A stretch of 64,000 bases of DNA from Vibrio gazogenes (GTDB lineage: Bacteria > Pseudomonadota > Gammaproteobacteria > Enterobacterales > Vibrionaceae). Of this stretch, positions 27,980-36,572 are shown piece after piece. Each line of letters starts with the position of its first letter. The first letter of the stretch is position 1. Below the pieces are notes generated by a model. That model was not told where the DNA came from. It was given only the letters and a program-made list of their open reading frames with translations, and searched no databases. Made by a program: the position numbers and the translations under genes. The stretch covers positions 2,914,001 through 2,978,000 of the forward strand of contig NZ_CP018835.1 of the NCBI RefSeq assembly GCF_002196515.1, written 5' to 3'.

Positions 27980-28825
27980 TTACTGACGAGCCATGCGTAA
28001 AACGCTGGCCGGCTGGTGATCTTCCGTTGAGCGATAAGGATTAATATCCAGTCCGCCCCGGCGGGTATACCGAGCATAAACGGTTAATGATTGTGGTGCG
28101 CAATATTTCATCAGATCTGTGAAGATTCGTTCCACACACTGTTCATGAAACTCATTGTGTTCACGGAAAGAGATCAGGTAACGGAGTAAGGCTTCGCGAT
28201 TGATCTGTCTGCCACGATAATGTATTTCAACGCTGCCCCAGTCCGGTTGATTGGTAATCAGACAATTGGATTTCAAAAGATGACTGTGCAGGGTCTCTTC
28301 AACAAAGGTCTCTGTTGTTGCTTGTTCCAGATAGGCTGCGTTAAATGCATATTGGTCGATTTCAATATCCTGCTCATCAATACATTCGCCTTCCATGGTG
28401 ATGATGTGCTGGTGAGTAAAATCATTGACATGTCTGAGGTTCACGGTGACCTCTTCACCGGCACAGTGAGATAAATCTGCGCGGAGTTTAGTCTGAACCG
28501 TCTGCCAATCGTCAAATTTTGTCTGATTCAAACTGTTTAGATAGAGTTTAAATGATTTCGATTCGATCAGATTCGGGCTGGTGGCCGGGATTGAAACGTA
28601 TCCAATCGCGACTTGTGGTAACCCTTTGGTATTGAGCCATGAAAGCTCGTAAAGCGTCCAGAGGTCACATCCCTGAAACGGCAGCGGCTCCGATAATTGC
28701 AAATCATCTCGGTTCAGGCTTCGGGGGACTGCTTGCAGTAGTGAAGGGTCATAATGACTTGCATAGACAGTATCTTGACCTAACTTAAGGTCAGCCAAGG
28801 CTTCAGTATCGGAATATTTGCTCAT
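27980..28825 (-). CDS. queF: NADPH-dependent 7-cyano-7-deazaguanine reductase
   Basis: QueF reduces the nitrile preQ0 to preQ1 in queuosine synthesis. The 281-residue length and two-half architecture are of the E. coli YqcD type. Visible blocks are [17 protein letters not shown], the catalytic Cys in [19 protein letters not shown], and [20 protein letters not shown]. Divergent from syd, as in the enteric queF-syd pair. The TPR gene follows after about 20 bases and may share the transcript. No preQ1 riboswitch is evident upstream. Confidence 0.97.
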   Translation of the reverse strand: MSKYSDTEALADLKLGQDTVYASHYDPSLLQAVPRSLNRDDLQLSEPLPFQGCDLWTLYELSWLNTKGLPQVAIGYVSIPATSPNLIESKSFKLYLNSLNQTKFDDWQTVQTKLRADLSHCAGEEVTVNLRHVNDFTHQHIITMEGECIDEQDIEIDQYAFNAAYLEQATTETFVEETLHSHLLKSNCLITNQPDWGSVEIHYRGRQINREALLRYLISFREHNEFHEQCVERIFTDLMKYCAPQSLTVYARYTRRGGLDINPYRSTEDHQPASVLRMARQ

Positions 28826-29017
28826 GTTCAGGACTAAATTCGTTTAGAATACCGAGAATTTTACGCAATCCACCCGCTAATGTCATTAGGCGTGGGCTGT
28901 CTTCGTGAAATGATTGGGAAATTACCGGCGAAAACCAAGCATGAGCGGGACACGATTGCTTTTTTCGGCCCGGGCTGAAGAAAATGGCGGCATCACAGTG
29001 ATAATTCGGAGAATAAC

Positions 29018-29566
29018 ATGAGTGAAATGGTTCTATCATCATCCCTGACGCGGTTTTGTCAGCGTTATTTATTGGCATATCAACAGGAACATGGTTCTTT
29101 GCCAATGAATACCGAATTAGCGGATTGGCCGTCGCCTTGTATTGATGATAGACAAGGTGACATGGTGTACTGGCAGCCAGTCAGTCGAAGTGAACCCGCT
29201 GATTTTTCAAATGCAGAGCAGGCGATTGATCTGAATTTTCATGCAGCGATCAAGGCGTTTTATGGTTCGCAGTTTTGTGCTGATATGGAAGCGCGTTGGC
29301 AAGGCGAGTCATTAACGTTACTGCAAGTCTGGAGTGACGCTGATTTTGCCCGGTTGCAAGAGAATATTTTAGGGCATTTGGTCACCCAGCGCCGTTTGAA
29401 GATCAAACCCACGGTGTTTATCGCTTCTACTGATGCAGAACTCGATGTGATTTCGATTTGTAATTTGAGCGGTGAAGTCATTCTGGAGCGTCTCGGTACA
29501 TCAAAACGGGACATACTGGCACCGACACTCGATGCTTTTTTAGAACAATTAGAACCAATGGTGTAA
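29018..29566 (+). CDS. syd: SecY-interacting protein Syd
   Basis: Syd is a peripheral cytoplasmic protein that binds SecY and is thought to test or correct translocon assembly. The 182-residue sequence has the family start ([20 protein letters not shown]), [17 protein letters not shown] and the C-terminal [18 protein letters not shown] block (here [19 protein letters not shown]). GGAG lies nine bases before the ATG. It is followed at once by the DUF2310 gene. Confidence 0.95.
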   Translation: MSEMVLSSSLTRFCQRYLLAYQQEHGSLPMNTELADWPSPCIDDRQGDMVYWQPVSRSEPADFSNAEQAIDLNFHAAIKAFYGSQFCADMEARWQGESLTLLQVWSDADFARLQENILGHLVTQRRLKIKPTVFIASTDAELDVISICNLSGEVILERLGTSKRDILAPTLDAFLEQLEPMV

Positions 29567-29569
29567 GTG

Positions 29570-30346
29570 ATGTACGTTGTTGAACTCCAGTTTGAATGTT
29601 TTGATAACACCACGGTTGCGGCCGTTGAAGGGGTGATTTCCGGTTTACTGGAAGCCCTGCGGTTTAACGGTCAGATTCTGGGACGGGAATTTCCCGTTGT
29701 GATGGGAGACGGAGAGTTCTTTGTCCGGGCGGTATGTGCTGAAAAACAGAGTTTGCATCCGAATCATCACTCCGATTTTGTCCGCAGTTGTATCGCAAGG
29801 CTGGCTGAGGCGAGCCTGCTTGCCCCGAAAGTTCGTGTTCTGGGGCGAGATATTCACTCCGAGCAAACAGATCCCGATGCGCCACGTGAGTGGCAGGTAC
29901 TATATACCACCTATGTTCATACTTGCTCCCCCTTACGAAATGGTGACACGCTCCTGCCGATACCTTTATACCGCATTCCTGCGACATTCAATGGGGATCA
30001 TAAAGCGGTGATTAAATGGCAGACGGAGTGGCAAGCCTGTGATGAGCTCCAGATGGCCGGTGGCTGTCAGGCTGAACATGCGGCGTTAAAAGAGATGATG
30101 CTGCCGGACAGTGATTTGTTCCGGCGTGGCTGGGATTTGCGTGGACGTATTGAGTATTTGACGAAAATCCCCACTTACTTCTATCAGTACCGTGTCGGTG
30201 GAAGCAGTTTGGAAAGTGAACAACATCGTCGGTGTCCGAAATGTGGTGGTGAATGGCGATTAGCCGAACCCCTGCATGATATTTTCCATTTCAAATGCGA
30301 TTCATGCCGGATTGTTTCGAATCTGTCGTGGGATTATCTGAAGTAA
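29570..30346 (+). CDS. DUF2310 family zinc-ribbon protein
   Basis: This cytoplasmic protein of about 258 residues matches DUF2310, annotated as a zinc-ribbon nucleic-acid-binding family. The N-terminal 200 residues have no known motif (LLEALRFNGQILGREFPVVM). The C-terminus carries a four-cysteine zinc ribbon, CPKCGGEW and CDSCRIVSNLSWDY. Function is unknown; the zinc site suggests RNA, DNA or protein binding. The GTG immediately before the chosen ATG is equally possible; either way it starts within four bases of the syd stop, so it is coupled to syd. A terminator ends the transcript. Confidence 0.88.
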   Translation: MYVVELQFECFDNTTVAAVEGVISGLLEALRFNGQILGREFPVVMGDGEFFVRAVCAEKQSLHPNHHSDFVRSCIARLAEASLLAPKVRVLGRDIHSEQTDPDAPREWQVLYTTYVHTCSPLRNGDTLLPIPLYRIPATFNGDHKAVIKWQTEWQACDELQMAGGCQAEHAALKEMMLPDSDLFRRGWDLRGRIEYLTKIPTYFYQYRVGGSSLESEQHRRCPKCGGEWRLAEPLHDIFHFKCDSCRIVSNLSWDYLK

Positions 30347-30369
30347 GTCATCATCCAAATGAAAGCAAT

Positions 30370-30397
30370 AAAAAAGGGCATGCAGATGCCCTTTTTT
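30370..30397. terminator. Bidirectional terminator between DUF2310 gene and metQ
   Basis: Six A, the stem GGGCAT/ATGCCC with a four-base loop, and six T serve the convergent DUF2310 gene and metNIQ operon. Confidence 0.92.
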
Positions 30398-30442
30398 GTC
30401 TTGGTACGAATGTTGTTATTGCGTTGACGGCAACATTTGGTT

Positions 30443-31252
30443 TTACCAGCCTTTTACAACACCGTCATTGAAGATTTTCATCGCAGCATTATAGACTTCA
30501 TCGGTCTGATAAGCTTTAACAAAGTTTTGTACATTTTCATCGTTGACGTTGTTTTCACGCGCGACGATCAGATTCACGTATGGTGACTCTTTGTCTTCAA
30601 CAAACAGACCATCTTTTTCCGGAGAAAGGTGTAATTGGCTGGCAAACGTTGTATTGATAACCGCAATGGTTACATCATCGAGTGAACGCGGCAGTTGTGC
30701 TGCATCTAATTCCAGGATTTCTAACTGCTTCGGATTTTTCACAATATCTTGTACGGTTGCTTTTAGACCAACGCCATCGCGTAAGGTAATCAGACCTTGC
30801 TGCTGAAGGAGGATCAGTGAGCGGCCAAGGTTGGTTGGATCATTTGGTACCGCAATCCGATCACCTTCTTTTAGCGCATCAACTGATTTGATTTTTTTGG
30901 AGTATCCGGCAATCGGATAAACAAATGTATTGCCGGCAATTTTTAATTTGTAGCCCCGATCAGCAATTTGTTGGTCCAGATATGGCTTATGCTGGAATGC
31001 GTTCACATCGACAGAACCATCGTCCAGTGCTGCATTAGGCGTGACGTAATCGGTGAATGTAACCAACTCAACATCAAGATTGTATTTATCTTTTGCCACT
31101 TTCTTCGCAACTTCGGCAACCTGTGCTTCGGCACCGGCAATCACACCCACTTTAATTTTGTTATTGTCGGCAGTTTTATCACCACAGCCGGCCAGCACAA
31201 GTGCTGAAGCTGCCGTAGCAATCGTGAGTAACCCCTTTAGACTTAATTTCAT
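30443..31252 (-). CDS. metQ: Methionine ABC transporter substrate-binding lipoprotein
   Basis: MetQ captures methionine in the periplasm for the MetNI importer. The 269-residue precursor has a lipoprotein signal ending LVLAGC (lipid on Cys22) and the NlpA-type body (VNAFQHKPYLDQQIADRG; FVYPIAGYSKKIKSVDAL; VPNDPTNLGRSLILLQQQGL). It is the third gene of metN-metI-metQ, controlled from the MetJ operator upstream of metN. Confidence 0.97.
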   Translation of the reverse strand: MKLSLKGLLTIATAASALVLAGCGDKTADNNKIKVGVIAGAEAQVAEVAKKVAKDKYNLDVELVTFTDYVTPNAALDDGSVDVNAFQHKPYLDQQIADRGYKLKIAGNTFVYPIAGYSKKIKSVDALKEGDRIAVPNDPTNLGRSLILLQQQGLITLRDGVGLKATVQDIVKNPKQLEILELDAAQLPRSLDDVTIAVINTTFASQLHLSPEKDGLFVEDKESPYVNLIVARENNVNDENVQNFVKAYQTDEVYNAAMKIFNDGVVKGW

Positions 31253-31324
31253 AAACTTCTCCTTGGCTTAATCCTGAGTGATGATCGTCGATCATCAATG
31301 TTTTTATTGTTGATTTATGGTTGC

Positions 31325-32002
31325 TTATCTATGGTCAACCCGGCGTACGATGGCATCGCCAATCGACTGAATTATCTGAACGAGAACAATGAGCATCACG
31401 ACAGTCACAGCCATGACAGTAATGTCATAGCGGTAGAAACCGTAACGAATCGCCACATCACCGAGGCCGCCGCCGCCGACGGTACCTGCCATTGCCGAAT
31501 AACTCACCAGTGTCACTAGCGTTATGGTGACAGCGTTAAGAATCGTTGGCATCGCTTCCGGTAACAGCACTTTGGTGATAATTTGCAGCGGTTTCGCGCC
31601 CATGGCTTGGGCTGCTTCAACGAGACCGGCAGGAACTTCCAACAGGGCCCCTTCAATCAGCCGGGCAACAAATGGAATTGCACCGATGGTTAATGGCACG
31701 ATTGCTGCTGTTGTGCCGATAAACGTGCCGATCAATAGTTTGGTTAATGGGATAATTGCGACCATCAAGACCAAAAAAGGCACCGAGCGACCAATGTTAA
31801 CCACTGCGCCTAACACACGGTTAAAGCGTCGGTTTTCCATGAGTCCCCTTGGCTTTGTGATATGCAAGATAACACCAAGCGGAATGCCGACGAGAAAGCC
31901 GACCAAACCTGAGATGGCAACCATATAGACCGTTTGCCATGTGGCATTCAGAATCAGGTGACTATTTTGGCTGACCCAGTCAACAATGAGGTTAATTGAC
32001 AT
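31325..32002 (-). CDS. metI: Methionine ABC transporter permease
   Basis: MetI is the membrane channel of the methionine importer. The product of about 225 residues has five membrane segments and the EAA loop that contacts the ATPase ([20 protein letters not shown]). I start at the ATG of MSINLIVDW, eight bases after GAGGT; a TTG two codons earlier is less likely. It overlaps the end of metN by 11 bases, a sign of coupled translation. Confidence 0.96.
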   Translation of the reverse strand: MSINLIVDWVSQNSHLILNATWQTVYMVAISGLVGFLVGIPLGVILHITKPRGLMENRRFNRVLGAVVNIGRSVPFLVLMVAIIPLTKLLIGTFIGTTAAIVPLTIGAIPFVARLIEGALLEVPAGLVEAAQAMGAKPLQIITKVLLPEAMPTILNAVTITLVTLVSYSAMAGTVGGGGLGDVAIRYGFYRYDITVMAVTVVMLIVLVQIIQSIGDAIVRRVDHR

Positions 32003-33026
32003 ATCCAAGGACCTCTACTTTTACATGCTGTGAACGGAGATATTCGATTGCGGACTGAGCGTTTTCATCTTCGCCAAAGAGTTCTGCGACCAACATGCCA
32101 AATTTAACCCCACCGGCATAATCGAGATCAGAACTGAGAATATTTACATCCACATGAAAATCCCGTGAGATATGTGAAACCAACGGGGCATCAACCGTGG
32201 CACCGGTGAATTCCATTCGAACGAGCGGATAGCTACTCGGAATCCGTTCCGGATGAAGACGGCTTTCATAATCTTCCGGAATCGATAAATCCAGTGTCGA
32301 ACGAATAAACTGGTGAGCGAGTTCTGTTTTCGGGTGGGCAAAAATATCACTGATACTGCCTTTCTCAACCAACTCACCGTCACCGATGATTGCGACTTCG
32401 TGACAGATACTTTTAACCACATCCATTTCATGCGTAATCAGCAAGATCGTGATATCCAACTGACGATTAATCTGTCTGAGCAGTTGTAAAATCGACTGGG
32501 TCGTGGCCGGGTCCAAAGCACTGGTAGCTTCATCACAGAGCAGCACTTTGGGGTCACTCGCTAATGCGCGCGCGATCGCGACGCGCTGTTTTTGCCCGCC
32601 ACTGAGGTTAGATGGATATGCCAGTTTCTTGTCGTCGAGACCGACAAGTGTCAGCAATTCATTCACTTTATTGTGGATATATTGCTGATTATGACCTGCA
32701 AGTTCTAGCGGCAGGGCAATATTGTCAAATACGGTTCGGGATGATAACAGATTAAAATGCTGGAAAATCATACCGATATTGCGTCTGGCCTGACAGAGCT
32801 GAGCTGCGCTCAATTTGGTCAGATCGACACCGTCAACAATGACTTCACCACTGGTGGGGGATTCCAGCATATTGACACAGCGTATCAGCGTACTTTTCCC
32901 TGCACCGGAAGAGCCGATCACACCAAAAATGGTCCCTTGCCGGATATGGAGATTAATGTCTTTCAGGGCGAGTATTTGATTATCGCCTTGACCGAACATT
33001 TTATTGACGTGATTTATTTCAATCAT
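31992..33026 (-). CDS. metN: Methionine ABC transporter ATP-binding protein
   Basis: MetN powers methionine import. The 344-residue sequence shows Walker [10 protein letters not shown], the signature [15 protein letters not shown], Walker [13 protein letters not shown], and a C-terminal NIL domain (about 265-344) that binds methionine and inhibits transport when the pool is high. It is first in metNIQ. The promoter and MetJ operator are about 130-190 bases upstream. The order metNIQ beside gmhB is as in E. coli. Confidence 0.97.
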   Translation of the reverse strand: MIEINHVNKMFGQGDNQILALKDINLHIRQGTIFGVIGSSGAGKSTLIRCVNMLESPTSGEVIVDGVDLTKLSAAQLCQARRNIGMIFQHFNLLSSRTVFDNIALPLELAGHNQQYIHNKVNELLTLVGLDDKKLAYPSNLSGGQKQRVAIARALASDPKVLLCDEATSALDPATTQSILQLLRQINRQLDITILLITHEMDVVKSICHEVAIIGDGELVEKGSISDIFAHPKTELAHQFIRSTLDLSIPEDYESRLHPERIPSSYPLVRMEFTGATVDAPLVSHISRDFHVDVNILSSDLDYAGGVKFGMLVAELFGEDENAQSAIEYLRSQHVKVEVLGYVN

Positions 33027-33158
33027 TAGAAACCCTGACTAGGACGTACTTAGCTTATTCATTGAATTCCGTCTCAGATGACGAATTGCATGCTGAGACA
33101 TGGTGTGTTGAGAGATCAATGGTATTCAATCAGAACAACACCTGCGATTTGGTAGTGG

Positions 33159-33187
33159 ATGCTATGGCTTCATGATAATGAAGTCAA
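33159..33187 (-). promoter_or_regulatory. Predicted metN promoter
   Basis: On the minus strand TTGACT and TAGCAT are 17 bases apart. The MetJ boxes lie directly upstream of the -35 element, where bound repressor can touch RNA polymerase. Confidence 0.7.
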
Positions 33188-33194
33188 TCATTTT

Positions 33195-33218
33195 CGACGT
33201 CTAGACGTCTAAAAGCAC
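33195..33218. promoter_or_regulatory. Tandem MetJ operator (met boxes)
   Basis: Two adjacent 8-base met boxes, CGACGTCT and AGACGTCT (consensus AGACGTCT), are followed by a poorer third, AAAAGCAC. MetJ with S-adenosylmethionine binds such tandem boxes as paired dimers, so this represses metNIQ when methionine is ample. gmhB on the other strand starts about 130 bases away and is probably not affected. Confidence 0.93.
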
Positions 33219-33347
33219 CATTGTCGTCATTTGTTCGGAAAAAAGCAATCAAAAAACGCAAACACAATACAAAGGGGATTTGGGTGTATCTCCGCCAGTG
33301 AGTTTGAGTATAATAGCCGACATGAATTGGTCGGATGGGGTAAAGCT

Positions 33348-33902
33348 TTGGCTAAACCAGCAGTGTTTTTGGATCGCGATGGTGTGATTAATGTTGATAG
33401 TGGTTATGTTCATGATGAGCATGATTTCCACTTCATTGATGGGGTTTTTGAGGCAACCAAACGCTTGAAGGATATGGGATATCTTTTAGTGGTTGTCACC
33501 AATCAAGCGGGTATCGCGCGAGGTTTGTTTAGCGAAGATCGCTTTTTGAGCCTGACTCAGTGGATGGATTGGAATTTCATTGATCACGGCGTCGAATTGG
33601 ATGGGATTTATTATTGCCCTCACCACCCTGAGCATGGTCTCGATAAATATAAGCAGGACTGTGATTGCCGTAAACCCCGGCCCGGCATGTTTATCTCTGC
33701 GCGTGATTTTCTCGACATCGATATGGCAAACTCGGTGATGGTCGGTGATAAACCATCAGACTTGATTGCAGCCCAGGCCGCAGGGGTTAGCACTTCCATT
33801 CTGGTCCGCACCGGAAAACCGATCACTGAAGACGGCGAATCACTTGCTGATGTTGTGCTTGCGAGTATCAAAGACGTTCCGGCTTATCTGGCGGCTCGTT
33901 GA
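33348..33902 (+). CDS. gmhB: D-glycero-beta-D-manno-heptose 1,7-bisphosphate 7-phosphatase
   Basis: GmhB removes the 7-phosphate in the synthesis of ADP-heptose for the LPS core. The 184-residue HAD phosphatase has the catalytic FLDRDGVIN at its start, the zinc site [18 protein letters not shown], and [16 protein letters not shown]. The family N-terminus (MAKPAVFLD) requires a TTG start here, six or seven bases after GGGG. The frame is open 39 codons further up, but a TATAAT box at 33309-33314 lies inside that stretch, so the upstream part is probably untranslated leader. Confidence 0.94.
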   Translation: MAKPAVFLDRDGVINVDSGYVHDEHDFHFIDGVFEATKRLKDMGYLLVVVTNQAGIARGLFSEDRFLSLTQWMDWNFIDHGVELDGIYYCPHHPEHGLDKYKQDCDCRKPRPGMFISARDFLDIDMANSVMVGDKPSDLIAAQAAGVSTSILVRTGKPITEDGESLADVVLASIKDVPAYLAAR

Positions 33903-33949
33903 TATGATCACTGTATTACCGCTTCCGGCCGGAGTGAACTGAATTATTC

Positions 33950-34903
33950 ATGAATCATAAGAAGTTAACTATTCTTGATGTTGCCAGACTGGCTGGGGTC
34001 GGAAAGTCGACCGTGTCCCGGGTGTTGACTCAGGATGAAAGAGTGAGTCCTGAAACTCGGGCTAAAGTTCTAAAAGTTATTGAAAATTCAGGTTATTCAC
34101 CGTCAAAATCTGCTCAGTCAATGCGAGGTGGGAGCCAGAAAGTTGTTGGGATTATTATTTCGAGACTGGAGTCCTCTTCTGAAAGCCGGGTTGTGAGCCA
34201 GATTCTGTCTGTTTTATATCAGCGTGGTTTTGATGTTGTGATCATGGAAAGCCAGTTCAGTCATGAGAAAACCGCAGAACATCTCTCGGTCTTGGCTAAG
34301 CGCCATGTCGATGGCGTGATTGTTTTTGGTTTCTCAGGTCTGGATTTATCGGTTTTGCAAGCATGGCAATATAAGTCTGTTGTGTTTGCCATGGAATCAG
34401 AACAGATCTCGACCATCAATTATGATAATCGCCAGATGATTTTGTCCTGTCTGGATTATTTGAGTCGGCAGTCACTATCGGATATCGCCTTCATTGGGGT
34501 CGATCCGGCAGATAAAACCACAGGTCAGCAACGTTTGGATGCATACTGTCAGTGGTGTAAACAATCCGGTATGGCACCGAATTATCAGACAGGGCAACTG
34601 AGCTTTGACAGTGCCTATACGCTGGTCGACCGGGTGATGCAGGAATCATTACAGGCGATTGTCTGTGCCAGTGATTCTATTGCCATGGGGGTGATGAAGC
34701 GCCTTCAGGAACTGTCCCGGGAAGATATCGTTGTGACCAGTGTCGGCCGGAGTGAGTTGCTCTCTTTTCTGTTTCCAAATATTTACAGTGTTGATCCGGG
34801 ATATGAAGCCGCAGGCCAGCAGGCTGCAGAGCTCTTAATCGAGCATATCGAAGGTCAGAAAACCATCCGGCATTTAGTGCTGTCACCACATCCTACCAAG
34901 TGA
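33950..34903 (+). CDS. treR: Trehalose operon repressor TreR (LacI family)
   Basis: TreR represses treBC; in E. coli trehalose 6-phosphate is the inducer. The 317-residue sequence has the LacI-type helix-turn-helix (TILDVARLAGVGKSTVSRVL) and hinge (GYSPSKSAQSMRGG), and an effector domain typical of TreR (SVVFAMESEQISTINYDN-like block; IVVTSVGRSELLSFLFPNIY). It is followed by two palindromes that fit its operator and then treB. Confidence 0.95.
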   Translation: MNHKKLTILDVARLAGVGKSTVSRVLTQDERVSPETRAKVLKVIENSGYSPSKSAQSMRGGSQKVVGIIISRLESSSESRVVSQILSVLYQRGFDVVIMESQFSHEKTAEHLSVLAKRHVDGVIVFGFSGLDLSVLQAWQYKSVVFAMESEQISTINYDNRQMILSCLDYLSRQSLSDIAFIGVDPADKTTGQQRLDAYCQWCKQSGMAPNYQTGQLSFDSAYTLVDRVMQESLQAIVCASDSIAMGVMKRLQELSREDIVVTSVGRSELLSFLFPNIYSVDPGYEAAGQQAAELLIEHIEGQKTIRHLVLSPHPTK

Positions 34904-34942
34904 GATCTACTTCTCATCATCTCGACTGATATTTTTCTCTGG

Positions 34943-34958
34943 TGTGATCTTTTTCATG
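34943..34958. promoter_or_regulatory. Possible CRP site upstream of treB
   Basis: TGTGA-N6-TCATG matches the CRP consensus in the first half and three of five in the second. It sits directly upstream of the first TreR palindrome, which is where an activator of a PTS sugar operon would lie. Confidence 0.5.
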
Positions 34959-34960
34959 CT

Positions 34961-34976
34961 ATGGGACTGTTCCCAT
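34961..34976. promoter_or_regulatory. TreR operator-like palindrome 1
   Basis: ATGGGACTGTTCCCAT is an inverted repeat with one mismatched pair, with the GGGA/TCCC arms of known TreR operators. Confidence 0.75.
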
Positions 34977-35014
34977 TTATTTTAATTTCAGCTATGCCAT
35001 GATTGTTTTGTGTT

Positions 35015-35030
35015 GTGGGAATGTTCCCAT
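35015..35030. promoter_or_regulatory. TreR operator-like palindrome 2
   Basis: Its core TGGGAA-TG-TTCCCA is symmetric apart from the central TG. It lies about 55 bases before the treB start and 54 bases from the first palindrome, about five helical turns, so a repression loop or cooperative binding is possible. Confidence 0.8.
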
Positions 35031-35084
35031 GGCTATGACGATAACAATCGGATATACGCTGTATGCAAAGTATGAGAGGTCAAT

Positions 35085-36512
35085 ATGGCTCGCGACATAC
35101 CAACAGATGACATCAAAACACTCATCGCTCACATCGGTGGAGCAGACAATATTGCCAGTGTGACGCACTGTCTGACCCGTCTCCGTTTTGTCCTGAAAGA
35201 CACCGATAGAGCCGACGGTAAAGCGCTGGAAGCGCTGTCGATAGTGAAGGGATGTTTTACCAATGCTGGCCAGTTTCAGGTCGTTATTGGTACGGAAGTC
35301 GATCAGGTTTATCACCTGCTTGTTGACATGGCAGGTTTAAAAGATGATTCCAAAGAAGAGACGAAAGTTGCTGCACGGCAGAATATGAACGTGCTGGAAC
35401 GGGGGATTTCCCATTTAGCTGAAATCTTTGTTCCTCTGTTGCCAGCCATTATTACCGGTGGCCTGATTCTTGGTTTCAGGAATGTGATTGGCGATATCAA
35501 AATGTTTGATGGTCAGACCCTGACGCAAATGAGTCAGTTCTGGGCAACCGTTCATTCATTTTTGTGGTTGATTGGCGAAGCTATCTTCTTCTTCCTGCCG
35601 GTTGGTGTGTGTTGGTCAACCGTGAAAAAACTCGGAGGAACACCGATTCTCGGCATTACACTCGGGATCACCTTGGTTTCGCCACAACTGATGAATGCTT
35701 ATCTGATCGGAAAACAGTTACCTGAGGTCTGGGATTTCGGTCTGTTTACGATTGAGAAGGTTGGTTATCAGGCTCAAGTGATTCCGGCGATGTTAGCCGG
35801 GGTGGCTCTGGCACTGATTGAAACGCGTCTGAAGCGTATTGTGCCGGACTATCTGTATCTGGTTGTGGTGCCGTTTGTATCGATTATTCTCGCCGTGATT
35901 CTGGCGCATGCAGTAATTGGTCCCTTTGGGCGGGAACTGGGGAATGGCGTTGCTTATATTGCTAAATCAGCGATGACCGGTTCATTTGCGGTTCTCGGGG
36001 CGATGGTGTTTGGCTTCTTGTATGCCCCGCTGGTGATTACGGGTATCCATCATACAACCAATGCTGTGGACCTACAGTTGATGCAGCAAATGGGCGGAAC
36101 ACCTATCTGGCCACTCATTGCTTTATCGAATATTGCGCAAGCTTCAGCTGTGGTCGGGATCATTCTGATTAGTAAAAAACATGGTGAACGGGATATCTCA
36201 GTTCCGGCGGCGATATCTGCTTATCTTGGCGTGACCGAACCGGCAATGTATGGGATTAACCTGAAGTATAAGTTCCCGATGCTGTGCGCCATGATTGGCA
36301 GTTCGCTGGCGGCTGGTATTTGTGGTGTGTCCGGTGTGATGGCCAATGGTATTGGTGTTGGCGGCTTACCGGGCATTCTTTCAATTCAACCGCAGTTCTG
36401 GGGCACTTTTTTACTGGCGATGGTGGTTGCGATTGCTGTTCCCACACTATTGACCTTATTTTTGTACAAACGTGCTCAGGCGAAAAATGCCGTTGAAGTG
36501 GCGGGTGCATAA
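35085..36512 (+). CDS. treB: PTS trehalose transporter subunit IIBC
   Basis: TreB imports trehalose and phosphorylates it to trehalose 6-phosphate. The 475-residue protein has an N-terminal IIB domain with the phosphorylated Cys in VTHCLTRLRFVLKD and a IIC membrane domain with about ten helices and the GITEPAMYGINLKY-type motif (here GVTEPAMYGINLKYKFP). There is no fused IIA domain, so a glucose-type IIA from elsewhere must donate phosphate. GAGAGGT is four bases before the ATG. treC follows after 60 bases. Confidence 0.97.
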   Translation: MARDIPTDDIKTLIAHIGGADNIASVTHCLTRLRFVLKDTDRADGKALEALSIVKGCFTNAGQFQVVIGTEVDQVYHLLVDMAGLKDDSKEETKVAARQNMNVLERGISHLAEIFVPLLPAIITGGLILGFRNVIGDIKMFDGQTLTQMSQFWATVHSFLWLIGEAIFFFLPVGVCWSTVKKLGGTPILGITLGITLVSPQLMNAYLIGKQLPEVWDFGLFTIEKVGYQAQVIPAMLAGVALALIETRLKRIVPDYLYLVVVPFVSIILAVILAHAVIGPFGRELGNGVAYIAKSAMTGSFAVLGAMVFGFLYAPLVITGIHHTTNAVDLQLMQQMGGTPIWPLIALSNIAQASAVVGIILISKKHGERDISVPAAISAYLGVTEPAMYGINLKYKFPMLCAMIGSSLAAGICGVSGVMANGIGVGGLPGILSIQPQFWGTFLLAMVVAIAVPTLLTLFLYKRAQAKNAVEVAGA

Positions 36513-36572
36513 TCGGTTTTAGTCGTGAAGTTTATGACGATTTTTTCTTTCTTTTTAGGTAAGTGAGTACTG

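Noticed and set aside
28826..29017. Possible preQ1 riboswitch before queF
   Set aside because: I could not find the preQ1 pseudoknot pattern; the position alone is not evidence.
28803..29105. 100-codon minus-strand frame between queF and syd
   Set aside because: It spans the divergent promoter region and the syd start, and has no family likeness.
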